A DNA stretch of 64,000 nucleotides from assembly GCA_002694985.1 (NCBI GenBank), contig NZNS01000010.1:519392-583391 (forward strand), written 5' to 3'. Position numbers and translations under genes: made by a program. Of this stretch, positions 15,352 through 24,909 are shown piece by piece; positions within the stretch are counted from its first letter, which is position 1, and every line of letters begins with the position of its first letter. This DNA is from Parvibaculum sp. (GTDB taxonomy: Bacteria > Pseudomonadota > Alphaproteobacteria > Parvibaculales > Parvibaculaceae). Under the pieces are notes generated by a model that worked only from the letters and a program-made list of their open reading frames with translations, ran no database searches and was not told the origin of the DNA.

Positions 15352-17217
15352 TCAGGCAACCACAACATCATTGCCGGGGGGGTCAGCATAAAGCTTCTCG
15401 ACAAGCGCGGCCCGGCGACCAAGCGCAACCGACTGGTTGATATAGCCCTTGTCGGTCAATTCGCCCGCATCGACGCTTGGCGGCTCCGTCATAAGCAGCG
15501 CGCGCACGACGCGCGTGCTCGATCCGGGATTGTCCTTGTTATGCGCGCGCAAGCCCTCAGCCAGCCGCTCCAGCACGGCGGGATGACGCACGAGATCTTC
15601 CACGGCGAGCGAGGGATCGCCCGCAATGTTGCGGCAGGCGGGAATGTTCGGAAAGCCGAGAATGCCGATCCATGAACGATCCAGACCGGTGACGAGCGCA
15701 TCGGACAAGACGCCGTTCGAGCCTGCGACGACATCGACGCGGAGCTTGCCCGCGCTCACCCATGTGCCGGTGGAGAGCTTGAAGTCTTCAGCCACGCGGC
15801 CATCGAAGACGAGACCTTCCTCCGGGCGTTCGTCATCGAGGAAACGCGCGCCATCGCCGAGGCGGTAGAAGCCCTCCTCGTCATAGGCTTCCGACGTCTT
15901 TTCCGGGTTCTTGTGGTAACCGGGGGTGATGCAATCGCCGCGGACGCGCACTTCCATCTTCTGACCGACAGGCGCGAGCTTCAACTCGACGCCGGGAAGC
16001 GGCAAGCCGAGAAGGCCCATGCGCTCGGTCGGCCAATGGACATTGCAGATGGTGGGCGCGGTTTCGGTGGCGCCATAGCCCGACGAAAAGACGATGCGTT
16101 CGCCCACCGCGCGGACCGCGACCTTCTGGATACGGTCATAAAGATCCTGGCTCAGCGCCGCGCCGCCATAGGCAAGTGTGCGAAGACGCGAGAAGAAGTT
16201 CTTCGCCAGCGCCTCGTCGGCTTCGAGTTCGTCCGCCAGCATGGTGTAGGCGGCGGGCACATTCGAATAGGCGGTAGGCGCGATTTCGCGAAGGTTCTGC
16301 ACGGTTTCGGCAAAGCCGCCCGGCACGGGACGGCCGCCGTCGATATAGAGTGTACCGCCGCCGACGAGAAGGTTGTTCAGGATGGCGTTGCCGCCGAAAC
16401 AGTGATTCCAGGGGAGCCAGTTGAGAAGCACGGAAGGCTCCTCGTCTTCTTCTTCCACGGTCACGCTTCTCGGCATGACGGAGTTCACACACATCATGCG
16501 CTGCGTGGTGATGACGGCTTTCGGCATGCCGGTGGAGCCGGAGGTGAAGAGATATTTCGCCACCATGTCGAAGTTGAGCCTGGCATAGCTCTCCTCGACA
16601 TCATTGCCGGGCGTGGTTTGGGTGAGGGAAGCGAAGGGCGTACCGAACGAACCATCGACGGTGACGAGCTCGACGCCATCCAGATCGAGTGCCTTCAGCG
16701 CACGTTCGAAGGGCGCGCCTTCCTGCATGAAGATCAGCTTCGGCTCGACGAGGTCGAAGACGTAGCGAAGCTTTTCGAAGTCGGAGCTCATGGTGGAATA
16801 GGACGGCGATACCGGCGCGGCGGGCACGCCCGCGAGGATCGCGCCGTAGGTCATGAGCGCATGTTCGATGGAATTGCCAGAAAGGATCATCACGGGCTTC
16901 GACTCGTCGAGCCCGCGATCAAGCAGCGCTTGCGCGATGGCATTCACCTTCGCGCTGCTTTCGGCATAGGTGAGAAGATCCCAGTCGCCGAACCCTTCCT
17001 TGACGGGTTTGCGCTTGCCGAGCCAGATGCGGTCCGGCGCTTCCGCCGCCCATTTGCGGATCGGCTCGATGGGGTTCGAGGGTATGGCGCGCAGCGGATG
17101 CGGATTGCGCAGGAGGATGGAACCATCCGCACGACGCTCGACCTCGAGCTTGCGTTCCACATAGCGCGGATCGCGATAAGGAGACACATTCAGGTCCACG
17201 TTCGTCACCCCCGTCAC
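15352..17217 (-). CDS. Feruloyl-CoA synthase-like AMP-dependent acyl-CoA ligase
   Basis: About 621 residues. ANL-superfamily motifs: phosphate loop [13 protein letters not shown] (about 210), YGATETAP, and the hinge/C-terminal part [17 protein letters not shown], a form typical of feruloyl-CoA synthases (Fcs). It should convert an aromatic or related acid to its CoA thioester with ATP. GTG 17217 overlaps the stop of the preceding reductase gene as GTGA; GTG 17205 is an alternative, and the frame further upstream (to 17541) is antisense to nothing useful and overlaps that gene. Neither GTG has a strong ribosome site, consistent with translational coupling. Neighbours: AcuI-like reductase before, LysE after. 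Confidence 0.82.
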   Translation of the reverse strand: MTGVTNVDLNVSPYRDPRYVERKLEVERRADGSILLRNPHPLRAIPSNPIEPIRKWAAEAPDRIWLGKRKPVKEGFGDWDLLTYAESSAKVNAIAQALLDRGLDESKPVMILSGNSIEHALMTYGAILAGVPAAPVSPSYSTMSSDFEKLRYVFDLVEPKLIFMQEGAPFERALKALDLDGVELVTVDGSFGTPFASLTQTTPGNDVEESYARLNFDMVAKYLFTSGSTGMPKAVITTQRMMCVNSVMPRSVTVEEEDEEPSVLLNWLPWNHCFGGNAILNNLLVGGGTLYIDGGRPVPGGFAETVQNLREIAPTAYSNVPAAYTMLADELEADEALAKNFFSRLRTLAYGGAALSQDLYDRIQKVAVRAVGERIVFSSGYGATETAPTICNVHWPTERMGLLGLPLPGVELKLAPVGQKMEVRVRGDCITPGYHKNPEKTSEAYDEEGFYRLGDGARFLDDERPEEGLVFDGRVAEDFKLSTGTWVSAGKLRVDVVAGSNGVLSDALVTGLDRSWIGILGFPNIPACRNIAGDPSLAVEDLVRHPAVLERLAEGLRAHNKDNPGSSTRVVRALLMTEPPSVDAGELTDKGYINQSVALGRRAALVEKLYADPPGNDVVVA

Positions 17218-18203
17218 GCGTTCACATCGACGATGGCGCGACCGCGCACCTTGCCTTGCAGAATTTCTCCTGCAAGTTTCGGTACATCGTCGAGCTTCGC
17301 GCGGAAGCTCATCGCTTCGAGCTTCTTCATGTCGAGATCGCTGGCGAGGCGAGCCCACGCCTCCTCGCGCTTTTCCTTCGGCGCCATGACGCTGTCGATG
17401 CCCGCCAGCGTGATGCCGCGCAGGATGAAGGGCGCGACAGAAGCCGGCAGATCCATGCCCTGCGCGAGACCGCAAGCGGTAACCGCACCGCCATATTTCG
17501 TCGAGGCGAGGACGTTCGCGAGCGTGTGGCTGCCGACGCAATCGACGGCACCCGCCCAGCGCTCCTTGCCGAGCGGCTTGCCGGGTTCGGACAACTCGTT
17601 GCGGTCGATGATCTCGGCGGCACCGAGGCCTTTGAGATAATCGGCTTCGGAAGCACGGCCCGTGGAGGCGATGACGCGATAGCCGAGTTTGGCGAGGATG
17701 GCGACAGCGACGGAGCCGACGCCGCCCGCCGCCCCCGTGACCAGCACATCGGAGCCCGGCTTCACGCCGTTCCTTTCAAGGCCGAGAACGGAGAGCATCG
17801 AGGTGTAGCCCGCCGTGCCGATGGCCATGGCCTGTTCATTGGAAATCGCATCGGGCAGCTTAACCAGCCAGTCGCCCTTCACGCGCGCCTTCTGCGCATA
17901 GCCGCCATTATGGCTTTCGCCGACACCCCAGCCGTTCAGCACGACGCGGTCGCCCGGCTTGAAATTCGGATTATCGGATTTCTCGACCTTGCCCGAAAAG
18001 TCGATACCCGGAATGAGCGGCCAGTTGCGGATGATGGGTGCGGCGCCGGTGATCGCGAGGCCGTCCTTGTAGTTCACCGTCGAATAATCGACGGCGACGG
18101 TGACATCGCCCTCCATGAGATCGGCTTCGGTGAGGTCTGCGAATTCGACCTGCGGGGCCTTGTCGCCCTTCGATACGCGGATGGCGCGAAATGTCCCTGT
18201 CAT
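17214..18203 (-). CDS. AcuI/YhdH-type MDR oxidoreductase (acryloyl-CoA reductase-like)
   Basis: 329 residues of the medium-chain reductase family, YhdH/AcuI branch: [43 protein letters not shown] and the NADPH Rossmann motif [17 protein letters not shown] (about residue 150). No zinc-site Cys set is visible, as expected for this branch. AcuI reduces acryloyl-CoA to propionyl-CoA; related proteins reduce other enoyl or quinone substrates. ATG 18203 is chosen because an upstream extension to 18329 lacks family sequence. It is the first gene of a minus-strand operon with the Fcs-like ligase. Confidence 0.85.
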   Translation of the reverse strand: MTGTFRAIRVSKGDKAPQVEFADLTEADLMEGDVTVAVDYSTVNYKDGLAITGAAPIIRNWPLIPGIDFSGKVEKSDNPNFKPGDRVVLNGWGVGESHNGGYAQKARVKGDWLVKLPDAISNEQAMAIGTAGYTSMLSVLGLERNGVKPGSDVLVTGAAGGVGSVAVAILAKLGYRVIASTGRASEADYLKGLGAAEIIDRNELSEPGKPLGKERWAGAVDCVGSHTLANVLASTKYGGAVTACGLAQGMDLPASVAPFILRGITLAGIDSVMAPKEKREEAWARLASDLDMKKLEAMSFRAKLDDVPKLAGEILQGKVRGRAIVDVNA

Positions 18204-18508
18204 TTTCCGTCCTGCCTCTAAATGTTTTGGCGCTTTACAGCGATTTTCGGGATGCCTGTTGAGCACAAACGAGCCCAAATCAGCCGCCGGGTCAAGCAGC
18301 GGGGACGGCGGGTGCGAGCACCCCGGCACTCACCGGGGCGGGTGAGTGCCAGCTCCTTGATTTCATTGAGCGAATTGCAACTTTCGCAAGCTTGTCAATC
18401 TCGACGCGTGAATTTTCCCCGACTAGGATTCACGCGTTACGACGCCTTTTCGACTTGTGGCGGTTTGCAGCGTTGTTGTCTGGATTCAAGCGATCTGGAG
18501 GTTCGAGC
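18204..18508. other. 305-base divergent intergenic region with two perfect inverted repeats
   Basis: This region separates acuI-like (minus) from usg (plus). It holds GGCACTCACC/GGTGAGTGCC (18325-18334 with 18341-18350, 6-base loop) and ACGCGTGAAT/ATTCACGCGT (18404-18413 with 18428-18437, 14-base spacer). Neither is followed by a T-run, so they look more like operators or RNA structures than terminators. I saw no convincing -35/-10 pair and no further gene. Confidence 0.6.
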
Positions 18509-18781
18509 GTGAGACAGATTTCGGAACTGGAAAAGCTCATCGACGGCTACCGGCTGGTGACAGCCGAAATTCTCTACCGGATGCCGGATCATCCCCAGCT
18601 CCTGCAAAGTTATATCTGGCAGGATTACGATCTGGAGCCGAAATATCCGGCACTTTCAAAGTTTCTGGATTTCTGGGGACGCAAGCTCGACGGACCGATC
18701 CATTCGGTGCGTGTGGGCACACGCCGGGTGATCCATCCGAGCGAGTTCGTGCGGGCGGACTTCTCGGGGACGATTCACTGA
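18509..18781 (+). CDS. usg: Usg family protein
   Basis: 90 residues from GTG 18509, with GGAGG about 8 bases upstream. The sequence ELEKLIDGYRLVTAEILYRMPDHPQLLQ, then IWQDYDL, KFLDFWGRKLDGPIHSVRV is characteristic of Usg, the small protein encoded beside trpF in Caulobacter ('upstream gene'). It is widespread in alphaproteobacteria and its function is unknown. Here no trp gene is adjacent: the next gene is a convergent glycogen-debranching enzyme. The 5' region carries the two inverted repeats described for 18204-18508. Confidence 0.88.
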   Translation: MRQISELEKLIDGYRLVTAEILYRMPDHPQLLQSYIWQDYDLEPKYPALSKFLDFWGRKLDGPIHSVRVGTRRVIHPSEFVRADFSGTIH

Positions 18782-18813
18782 ACAAGATCCCGGAGTAAAC
18801 GCATGACCACCAG

Positions 18814-21018
18814 TCAGAGCGTGACCGCGACATCGGCTCTACCGGTCCGGCGAAGGACATTCACGGACACATCCGTTCCGTAGCGGCGAAGAAGAATGTC
18901 GATCTCGCTCTGGCCGATGGTCAGTGAACTGATCACGACCTCATCGATGAAGTCCGGCAACCGCGGCTGCCGGAAAAGTACCTTTTCGCCCGAACAGCAT
19001 AGTTCAAGACCGAGGCTTGCCTGGAGAAATGCAAAGGGAGCGGCGCTTGACCATGCTTGTGGCGAACAGGCCACTGGATAGAAGGTCGGGCCTTTTCCGG
19101 GCGCCTTGCGAAAGCCGCAGAACAGCTCGGGCAGACGGCGCATATCCATATAGACAGCCGCACCAAAGAGACCGGAAAAGAGGCGTAATACGTGTTGCTT
19201 CAGCCCGTAGCGCGCAAAGCCGAGTCCGATCAGCGCATTGTCATGGGGCCAGATCGACCCATTGTGATAGGACATCGGGTTGTAGCGCGCTTCGGTCGAC
19301 GCAATCGTCCGCACACCCCAGCCGGTGAAAAAGCTGCTGCCCAGCAATTGATCTGCAACGCGCTGCGCGCGCTCCGGCGAGGCAATACCCGAGAAGAGAA
19401 GATGACCCGCATTGGAAGAGCGCACCTTGCAGGGCCTCTTGCGGCCGTCCAGCGCCAGGGCGTAGGTGCCTATCTGCTCGCACCAGAACACATCTTCGAA
19501 ACGCGCGCGCAAACTCTCGGCTTCGAGACGCAATTTTGCCGCGCGCGCCGAATATCCCAGCGTTTCGGCGATATCGGCGGCGCAACGCTTCGCCTCGTAT
19601 ACATAACCCTGCACCTCGCATAGCGCGATGCTGCCTTCGGGCCAGGTTCCATCGGCGTGAAAAACGGAATCGACGGAATCCTTCCAGCCCTGATTGACGA
19701 GACCTCCATCACCGGCGCGCTCATATTCGACAAATCCGTCACCATCGCGGTCGCCATATTCATCGATCCAGACAAGTGCCGCCTCGATGTTCGGCCAGAG
19801 CTGCGACAGGGTTTGCCGGTCACCGGTACGTTCAAGATAACGAGCGGCGAGGACCACAAATAGAGGCGTGCTATCGATCGAGCCGTAGTAAAGCGCGAAA
19901 GGAACCTCTCCGAGGCGCGCCATTTCGCCGGAGCGGGTTTCATGGAGAATCTTCCCGGGTTCGGCTTCCGACTGAGGGTCGATTTCAGTTGCCTGCGTGG
20001 CCGCCAGAAATTTCAGAACGCCCTTGGCAATGGCCGGATCAACCCAGAGCATTTGGAGTGCGGTAACGATGCCATCGCGCCCGAAAGCCGTGCTGAACCA
20101 GGGAATGCCAGCATAGGGATAGGGCCCGCACTCCGTGTCCGTCAGCAGCATGTAGATGTCCGCCATTGAGCGACAGAGCACTTCGTTGAATACCTCGTTC
20201 GAGGATTCGACCGACGCCGCACGTTTTGTCGATCTGCGCAATGCGCGACGCGCCTCGCGCAAGGCAGGCAGAAAATGGGCCGGGCGCTCCGGTGCCGCAC
20301 TACCTTGCTCGCAGGCCACGGAAAGGAAGAAGGACATGCGCTCCTGCGGCATCAGATCGAAGCGGAAATGCGCCGATCTATCGTCGACCGATCGAGGCTG
20401 CGGATCGAAACGCAGCACGGTGCGGCGGACGATATCGTCGAGCCCCTTGTATATGAAGGTCACGCCGTCCCGGGAAATTTCATGCGAGATTTTTCCACGA
20501 CGCTCCCGCCTGTTGCCGCGGATTTCGAACATGTCGGCAAAGTCCGCAGCGAATTTGATCGAAAACTCGATCTCGTGAGAGTGCACGTCGAAATTGCGAA
20601 TGCCAAAGCGCTCATAGCCGATCCCGTTCCACAAGAACCAGGAGCGCGCGATATGGATCACGTCGCGCGGAAATTCGATGCCTCCATCCTCGACAAAATC
20701 GGGGTTGGTCAGGTCTACCCTCAGGAGGGCGTTGTTGTCCTGAATGGTGGAACTGAGCAGCAATGGACGGGCACCGTTCACAAAGATACGCAAATCCGAG
20801 AGATGCCGCGTATCCTTGTGATAAATGCCTTCCGGGCTGCCCTTTCCCGGCACAATGTTGCCGTAATGATCGAACACACCGAAGGTGTCGCCATGCTTCA
20901 GTGTTCGTGGACGCCGCTCAAGGAGCGACGTCGTGGCGGGAATATAGAACTGGATCGGCGCAAGGATACCTTCGGCCTGATCGGAAAAAGGAGAAGCTTC
21001 CCGGTCTCGTTCGTTCAT
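18814..21018 (-). CDS. Amylo-alpha-1,6-glucosidase / glycogen debranching-type enzyme
   Basis: 734 residues. The N-terminal part (about 40-240: LKHGDTFGVFDHYGNI, GIYHKDTRHLSDLRI) is the GDE_N_bis beta domain, and the C-terminal half is an (alpha/alpha)6 barrel related to glycogen debranching glucosidases (AGIPWFSTAFGRDGIVTAL, NQGWKDSVDSVFHADG, YNPMSYHNGSIWPHDNALI). The last two contain the Asp and the W-P-H-D region of GH133/GH15-like enzymes. It should hydrolyse alpha-1,6 branch or exo-glucosidic linkages. It is translationally coupled (ATGA) behind a glycosyltransferase gene, suggesting a shared role with alpha-glucans or a compatible-solute glycoside. Confidence 0.88.
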   Translation of the reverse strand: MNERDREASPFSDQAEGILAPIQFYIPATTSLLERRPRTLKHGDTFGVFDHYGNIVPGKGSPEGIYHKDTRHLSDLRIFVNGARPLLLSSTIQDNNALLRVDLTNPDFVEDGGIEFPRDVIHIARSWFLWNGIGYERFGIRNFDVHSHEIEFSIKFAADFADMFEIRGNRRERRGKISHEISRDGVTFIYKGLDDIVRRTVLRFDPQPRSVDDRSAHFRFDLMPQERMSFFLSVACEQGSAAPERPAHFLPALREARRALRRSTKRAASVESSNEVFNEVLCRSMADIYMLLTDTECGPYPYAGIPWFSTAFGRDGIVTALQMLWVDPAIAKGVLKFLAATQATEIDPQSEAEPGKILHETRSGEMARLGEVPFALYYGSIDSTPLFVVLAARYLERTGDRQTLSQLWPNIEAALVWIDEYGDRDGDGFVEYERAGDGGLVNQGWKDSVDSVFHADGTWPEGSIALCEVQGYVYEAKRCAADIAETLGYSARAAKLRLEAESLRARFEDVFWCEQIGTYALALDGRKRPCKVRSSNAGHLLFSGIASPERAQRVADQLLGSSFFTGWGVRTIASTEARYNPMSYHNGSIWPHDNALIGLGFARYGLKQHVLRLFSGLFGAAVYMDMRRLPELFCGFRKAPGKGPTFYPVACSPQAWSSAAPFAFLQASLGLELCCSGEKVLFRQPRLPDFIDEVVISSLTIGQSEIDILLRRYGTDVSVNVLRRTGRADVAVTL

Positions 21019-22166
21019 TGCCCAACCCGTTCTCCATTCTGCACAAACCTGCCGGGGAAAGTCTCTGGCATTCCATTCGTTCCACCGGGCGGAAACGCTG
21101 GCAGCACAATGTCACCAGGCTCCGCTCCTTGCTCCAGGAAAGACCGCTGCTTCGTAAGCATTTCATAGGTCCGGATATAGCCCTGCGCCATGCGCTCTGC
21201 GGTGAAGCGCTGATCGAAGCGGCGCCGGACGATGCGCCGGTCTATCGAACCAACCTGCTCCACGGCCGCGACCGCTTCGTCTACCGACTTGACGATGAAG
21301 CCGGAAACGCCCTGATCGATCACCTCGGGCACCGAGCCTTCGGGCCAGGCAATGACGGGCGTACCGCAAGCCATGGCTTCGATCATGACGAGACCAAAAG
21401 GTTCAGGCCAATCGATCGGAAACAGAAGAGCGCGCGCGCCGCCGAGAAATGTCTGCTTTTCCTCCTCGTTTATCTCACCGATAAACTCGACATGGGGGTC
21501 GGCAAGAAGCGGCTTTATCACCTCGTCGAAATAGTCTTTATCCGTCGGATCGACCTTTGCGGCAATCTTCAGTTCGAGGCCGGAGCGGATTGCAATCTCG
21601 ATGGCCCGGTCGGGACGCTTGTCAGCGCAGATCCGGCCAAGAAAAGCGAGATAACCATCGGCGCCATCGGGCGAGAACCGCAGAAGATCGGCGGGAAGAC
21701 CGTGATAGACGGTGGAAGCCCAGCGGGCATTGAGCGGACGGCGCTGGCGATACGAGATCGAGACCAGCGGCATGTCGTGAAACTCGGAAAAAACCGGCGG
21801 ATAGTCGGGCAGATCGAGGCGGCCATGCAGGGTCGTCACCGTTCCGCGCGGCATGGTTCGCGCGAGAGGGAAATGCAGATAGTCGAGATGGAAGTGCAGG
21901 ATATCGAAGTCGCCCGCGCGGCGGCGCACCTTTTCGAGCTGGAGAATGTTGTGGGGCATGGTGTCACGCACATCGGCCAGGCGCAGCGCTTCGGGACAAC
22001 AGGCAACCAGTTCCGCCGATGTCCGGGAATCGCCGCTCGCAAAGAGGACAACCTCATGCCCCTGACGCACCAGTTCCTCGGTGAGATAGGAAACGATACG
22101 CTCCGTTCCGCCGTAGAGTTTCGGCGGCACGCTTTCGATCAAAGGTGAAATCTGGGCGATCTTCAT
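21015..22166 (-). CDS. Glycosyltransferase family 4 protein
   Basis: 383 residues with a GT-B fold: N-terminal KIAQISPLIESVPPKLYGGTERIVS (acceptor side with the G-G-T-E-R loop) and C-terminal GEINEEEKQTFLGGARALLFP then EPFGLVMIEAMACGTPVI, where the E-x7-E motif binds the nucleotide sugar. ATG 22166 (M-K-I-A-Q-I-S) is preferred over an extension to 22199. The product is unknown. Its stop overlaps the start of the debranching-type enzyme by 4 bases, and this pair is often seen together in proteobacteria. Confidence 0.88.
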   Translation of the reverse strand: MKIAQISPLIESVPPKLYGGTERIVSYLTEELVRQGHEVVLFASGDSRTSAELVACCPEALRLADVRDTMPHNILQLEKVRRRAGDFDILHFHLDYLHFPLARTMPRGTVTTLHGRLDLPDYPPVFSEFHDMPLVSISYRQRRPLNARWASTVYHGLPADLLRFSPDGADGYLAFLGRICADKRPDRAIEIAIRSGLELKIAAKVDPTDKDYFDEVIKPLLADPHVEFIGEINEEEKQTFLGGARALLFPIDWPEPFGLVMIEAMACGTPVIAWPEGSVPEVIDQGVSGFIVKSVDEAVAAVEQVGSIDRRIVRRRFDQRFTAERMAQGYIRTYEMLTKQRSFLEQGAEPGDIVLPAFPPGGTNGMPETFPGRFVQNGERVGQ

Positions 22167-22564
22167 CTCGGTTTCTCTCAAGAAATGCCTTTGCAACAAG
22201 AAACCGGCAGGGAGGAAGGGGCGACGCAGGAGGCCACCACTCGAATGCCCCGCATGGGTTCACCCGCGCAGAGCCTGTGCGCTCCAGCAGCTCTTCAGGA
22301 GGGACAAAGGGACCGAAACTAATGCATTCCCGCCTTGCGACCGCCAATCCAGGTAGCGGAAGCAAACCGCGAACGAACACACCCCTCCACAAGAAGCGAT
22401 GCGCGAGCACGGCGACTCAGACGTTTGGTCGAGCCCACGGCCGAGGCAAGATATTCGCCAGCCGGCGGATTCAATCTAGGAAGGACAAGACGCGTTTCAA
22501 GATGGACGGCGTGTCGCAGACGGGATGTCGTAGACGGGATGTCGTAGACGGGGCCGGTCATTGC
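22167..22564. other. 398-base intergenic region
   Basis: It lies upstream of the GT4 gene and downstream of the dihydroorotase stop, both on the minus strand. I see no credible gene: short frames here are Arg-rich and have no ribosome site. The left end must carry the GT4 promoter. The right end carries a 14-base tandem repeat (22511-22552). Confidence 0.6.
22511..22552. repeat. 14-base tandem repeat, three copies
   Basis: Units GTGTCGCAGACGGG, ATGTCGTAGACGGG, ATGTCGTAGACGGG at 22511-22524, 22525-22538 and 22539-22552. The last two are identical and the first differs at two positions. It ends 12 bases before the stop codon of pyrC. Confidence 0.85.
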
Positions 22565-23902
22565 TCAGTGACGCGGCAGGGCCTCGACGAAGGTGATAGG
22601 TTCGCCGGTCGCCTGCGCCGCAAGCTCATCTTCCCACATGGCGCGGTGGCCGCGCACGACCGTGCCGATGGGCCAGCCCCTCACTTCCATGCCGTCATAG
22701 GGCGTCCAGCCGCATTTCGAGGCAATCCACTTGTTCTCGATGGTGCGGGTTGCGCTCATATCCACAATCGTGAGGTCCGCGTCATAGCCGACCGCGATGC
22801 GCCCCTTGCGCGACATGCCGAAAATGCGCTGCGGGCCCGCGGATGTCAGGTCCACGAAACGCTGGATCGTAAGGCGGCCTTCGTTCACATGGTTCAGCAT
22901 GACGGGCACGAGCGTCTGCACGCCGGGCATGCCGGAAGGAGACTTGGGATAGGGCTGTGCCTTTTCTTCCGCGGTGTGCGGGGCATGATCGGAGCCGATG
23001 ACGTCGACGATGCCGGCGGCGAGGCCTGCCCAGATGCCGTCGCGATGCTCGCGGCTGCGAATGGGCGGGTTCATCTGCGCGTAGCTGCCGAGCTTCTCGT
23101 AGCATTCGGGCGCGGCGAGCGTGAGATGCTGCGGCGTCGTTTCGACGGTTGCGATATCCTTGTTCTGCGCAAGGAGCGGCATTTCATCCGCTGTCGAGAT
23201 GTGCAGCACATGGATACGCTTGCCGGCCTCGCGCGCGAGACGCAGGACACGTGTGGTGCAGAGGACGGCGGCCTCCGCATCGCGCCAGACCGGGTGCGTC
23301 TCGACGTGACCGAACTGCGCAAGCTCGCGGCGCTCGCGCAGGCGGAACTCGTCTTCCGAATGAAAGGCGGCGCGGCGGTTGATCGCGCGCAACACGCGCA
23401 GCACATCTTCGTCCTTTTCCACGAGCAATGTGCCGGTGGACGACCCCATGAAAACCTTGATGCCGCAGCAACCGGGCGTGCGCTCGATCTCGGGCAGGAT
23501 GTCGACGTTCTGCGTCGTCGCGCCGCCATAGAAGGCGAAGTCGCAATACATGCGGTGGCGAGCGCGATTGACCTTGTCGGTGATGGCGTCCGGGTCCGTC
23601 GTCGGTGGTGCGGTGTTCGGCATTTCAAAAACGGAGGTGACGCCGCCAAGCGCCGCAGCGCGGCCGCCCGCCTCGAGGTCTTCCTTGTGCTCGTTGCCGG
23701 GCTCGCGCATGTGGACCTGGCTGTCGGTCACGCCGGGCAGAACATGCAACCCCTTCACATCGACGATCTCGGCGGCATCGGCTCGCGAGAGATCGCCGAT
23801 GGCGGCGATACGTCCGTCCTTCACCGCGATATCGGTCTCGCCGATCCCGTCATGATTGACGACGGTGCCTCGGCGGAAGATGAGATCGTAGGTAAGGCTC
23901 AC
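22565..23902 (-). CDS. pyrC: Dihydroorotase-like amidohydrolase (class I type)
   Basis: 445 residues. Amidohydrolase features: VLPGVTDSQVHMREPG near residue 60, GGVTSVFEMPNT, KVFMGSSTG (the Lys at the usual carboxylated position), HSEDEFRLRER, VLHISTADE, NPPIRSREHRDG and IGSDHAPHT (catalytic Asp). The family closes carbamoyl-aspartate to dihydroorotate in pyrimidine synthesis. The metal motif reads D-S-Q-V-H instead of D-x-H-x-H, so the first zinc His is Gln; the rest of the site looks intact. The start is GTG 23902. It follows a heptosyltransferase-like gene by 5 bases. A pseudo-dihydroorotase or a variant-site enzyme is possible. Confidence 0.83.
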   Translation of the reverse strand: MSLTYDLIFRRGTVVNHDGIGETDIAVKDGRIAAIGDLSRADAAEIVDVKGLHVLPGVTDSQVHMREPGNEHKEDLEAGGRAAALGGVTSVFEMPNTAPPTTDPDAITDKVNRARHRMYCDFAFYGGATTQNVDILPEIERTPGCCGIKVFMGSSTGTLLVEKDEDVLRVLRAINRRAAFHSEDEFRLRERRELAQFGHVETHPVWRDAEAAVLCTTRVLRLAREAGKRIHVLHISTADEMPLLAQNKDIATVETTPQHLTLAAPECYEKLGSYAQMNPPIRSREHRDGIWAGLAAGIVDVIGSDHAPHTAEEKAQPYPKSPSGMPGVQTLVPVMLNHVNEGRLTIQRFVDLTSAGPQRIFGMSRKGRIAVGYDADLTIVDMSATRTIENKWIASKCGWTPYDGMEVRGWPIGTVVRGHRAMWEDELAAQATGEPITFVEALPRH

Positions 23903-23907
23903 GGGGC

Positions 23908-24909
23908 TTATCCTTTGTCGGACCGGGGTGATGCATTGTGACCGGCATTCTGGCCGTTCGGCGCGGTTTTCGCCAGCAGGCCGGCGGCGGCGTCATAAAC
24001 GGTGCCGACGGCGAGATCTTCCATGAAATTGCGGCTGGCGTGCCACGTGATCGCCCCGCCCTCTTCCACACGAATTTCCTCAAGCGAATACGGCACGCGG
24101 ACCGTCACCGAATTAGGGCCCCAGGGCGCATAGATCGCATCCGCCGTCGGCCCGAAGAGACCAATGGTCGGTGCGCCTGCGGCGGCGGCAAGGTGCATCA
24201 GGCCGGAATCATTGCCGACATAAAGGCGGATGCGCGCGAAGCAGGCACCGACTTCATCAATGCCTGCGCCGACAAGATCGATCCGGCGCTCTGGAGGCGC
24301 GGCTTCGAGCACAGGGCGGCAGGCCTCGTCCTCGCCGGGACCGCCCGTGACAAGCAGATGCGCGCCTTCCATCGGACCACCGGGAGCGATGAGGCGACGG
24401 GCGAGTTCGGCGAAGCGGTCCACCGGCCACATCTTGTAGGGCCATGCGGCTGTCGGCCCGATCGCAAGGACGCTCACCCCATCGGGAATTGTCTGCCGCG
24501 CCTTTGCCTCCATTTCCGTCCCCGGCCAGAGGCGCGGGGACGGTACAGGGGCGAGCCCCACGGCCTTCGCATTATGCTCGACGCGGTGAAGCGTGTGCTC
24601 GGGCTTGAGGATGCGGCGGTCGAAGGTCCACAAAAGCCAGGCGGTCGCGGAGCCGCGCAGATCGACCACGATGTCGAAGCGGCGGAACATGGTGGCCTTC
24701 AGGAGCTTGCGCCAATGGCCGATGCGCTTTGCCTTGCGCATCTCGATGATGCGGGTGACGCGGGGCGCATGAGCGAAGACGGGGACCGCAAGTGGCCCGC
24801 AGGCGACCCAGAATTCGGCCTGCGGGTAGCGGTCCATCAAGCCACCCAGCACGCCTGTCGAGAGGACGGCATCGCCGATACGGTTGGACGCAATGAAGAG
24901 AATTCGCAT
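23908..24909 (-). CDS. Glycosyltransferase family 9 (heptosyltransferase-like)
   Basis: 333 residues, GT-B fold of ADP-heptose:LPS heptosyltransferases: N-terminal MRILFIASNRIGDAVLSTG (donor loop R-I-G-D), VVDLRGSATAWLL, LAIGPTAAWPYKMWP and C-terminal YVGNDSGLMHLAAAAGAPTI, the diagnostic nucleotide-binding G-N-D-S-G-x-M-H-x-A-A. It probably adds heptose or a related sugar to lipopolysaccharide core at the inner face of the inner membrane. The last 25 residues are low-complexity and polar. It is followed by dihydroorotase after 5 bases; the two have no obvious functional link. Confidence 0.88.
   Translation of the reverse strand: MRILFIASNRIGDAVLSTGVLGGLMDRYPQAEFWVACGPLAVPVFAHAPRVTRIIEMRKAKRIGHWRKLLKATMFRRFDIVVDLRGSATAWLLWTFDRRILKPEHTLHRVEHNAKAVGLAPVPSPRLWPGTEMEAKARQTIPDGVSVLAIGPTAAWPYKMWPVDRFAELARRLIAPGGPMEGAHLLVTGGPGEDEACRPVLEAAPPERRIDLVGAGIDEVGACFARIRLYVGNDSGLMHLAAAAGAPTIGLFGPTADAIYAPWGPNSVTVRVPYSLEEIRVEEGGAITWHASRNFMEDLAVGTVYDAAAGLLAKTAPNGQNAGHNASPRSDKG

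Noticed and set aside
15913..17640. Long plus-strand open frame of 575 codons
   Set aside because: It is opposite the Fcs-like ligase gene; composition is that of a shadow frame.
22145..23941. Long plus-strand open frame of 598 codons
   Set aside because: It is the antisense shadow of dihydroorotase plus the non-coding gap and has no recognisable protein features.
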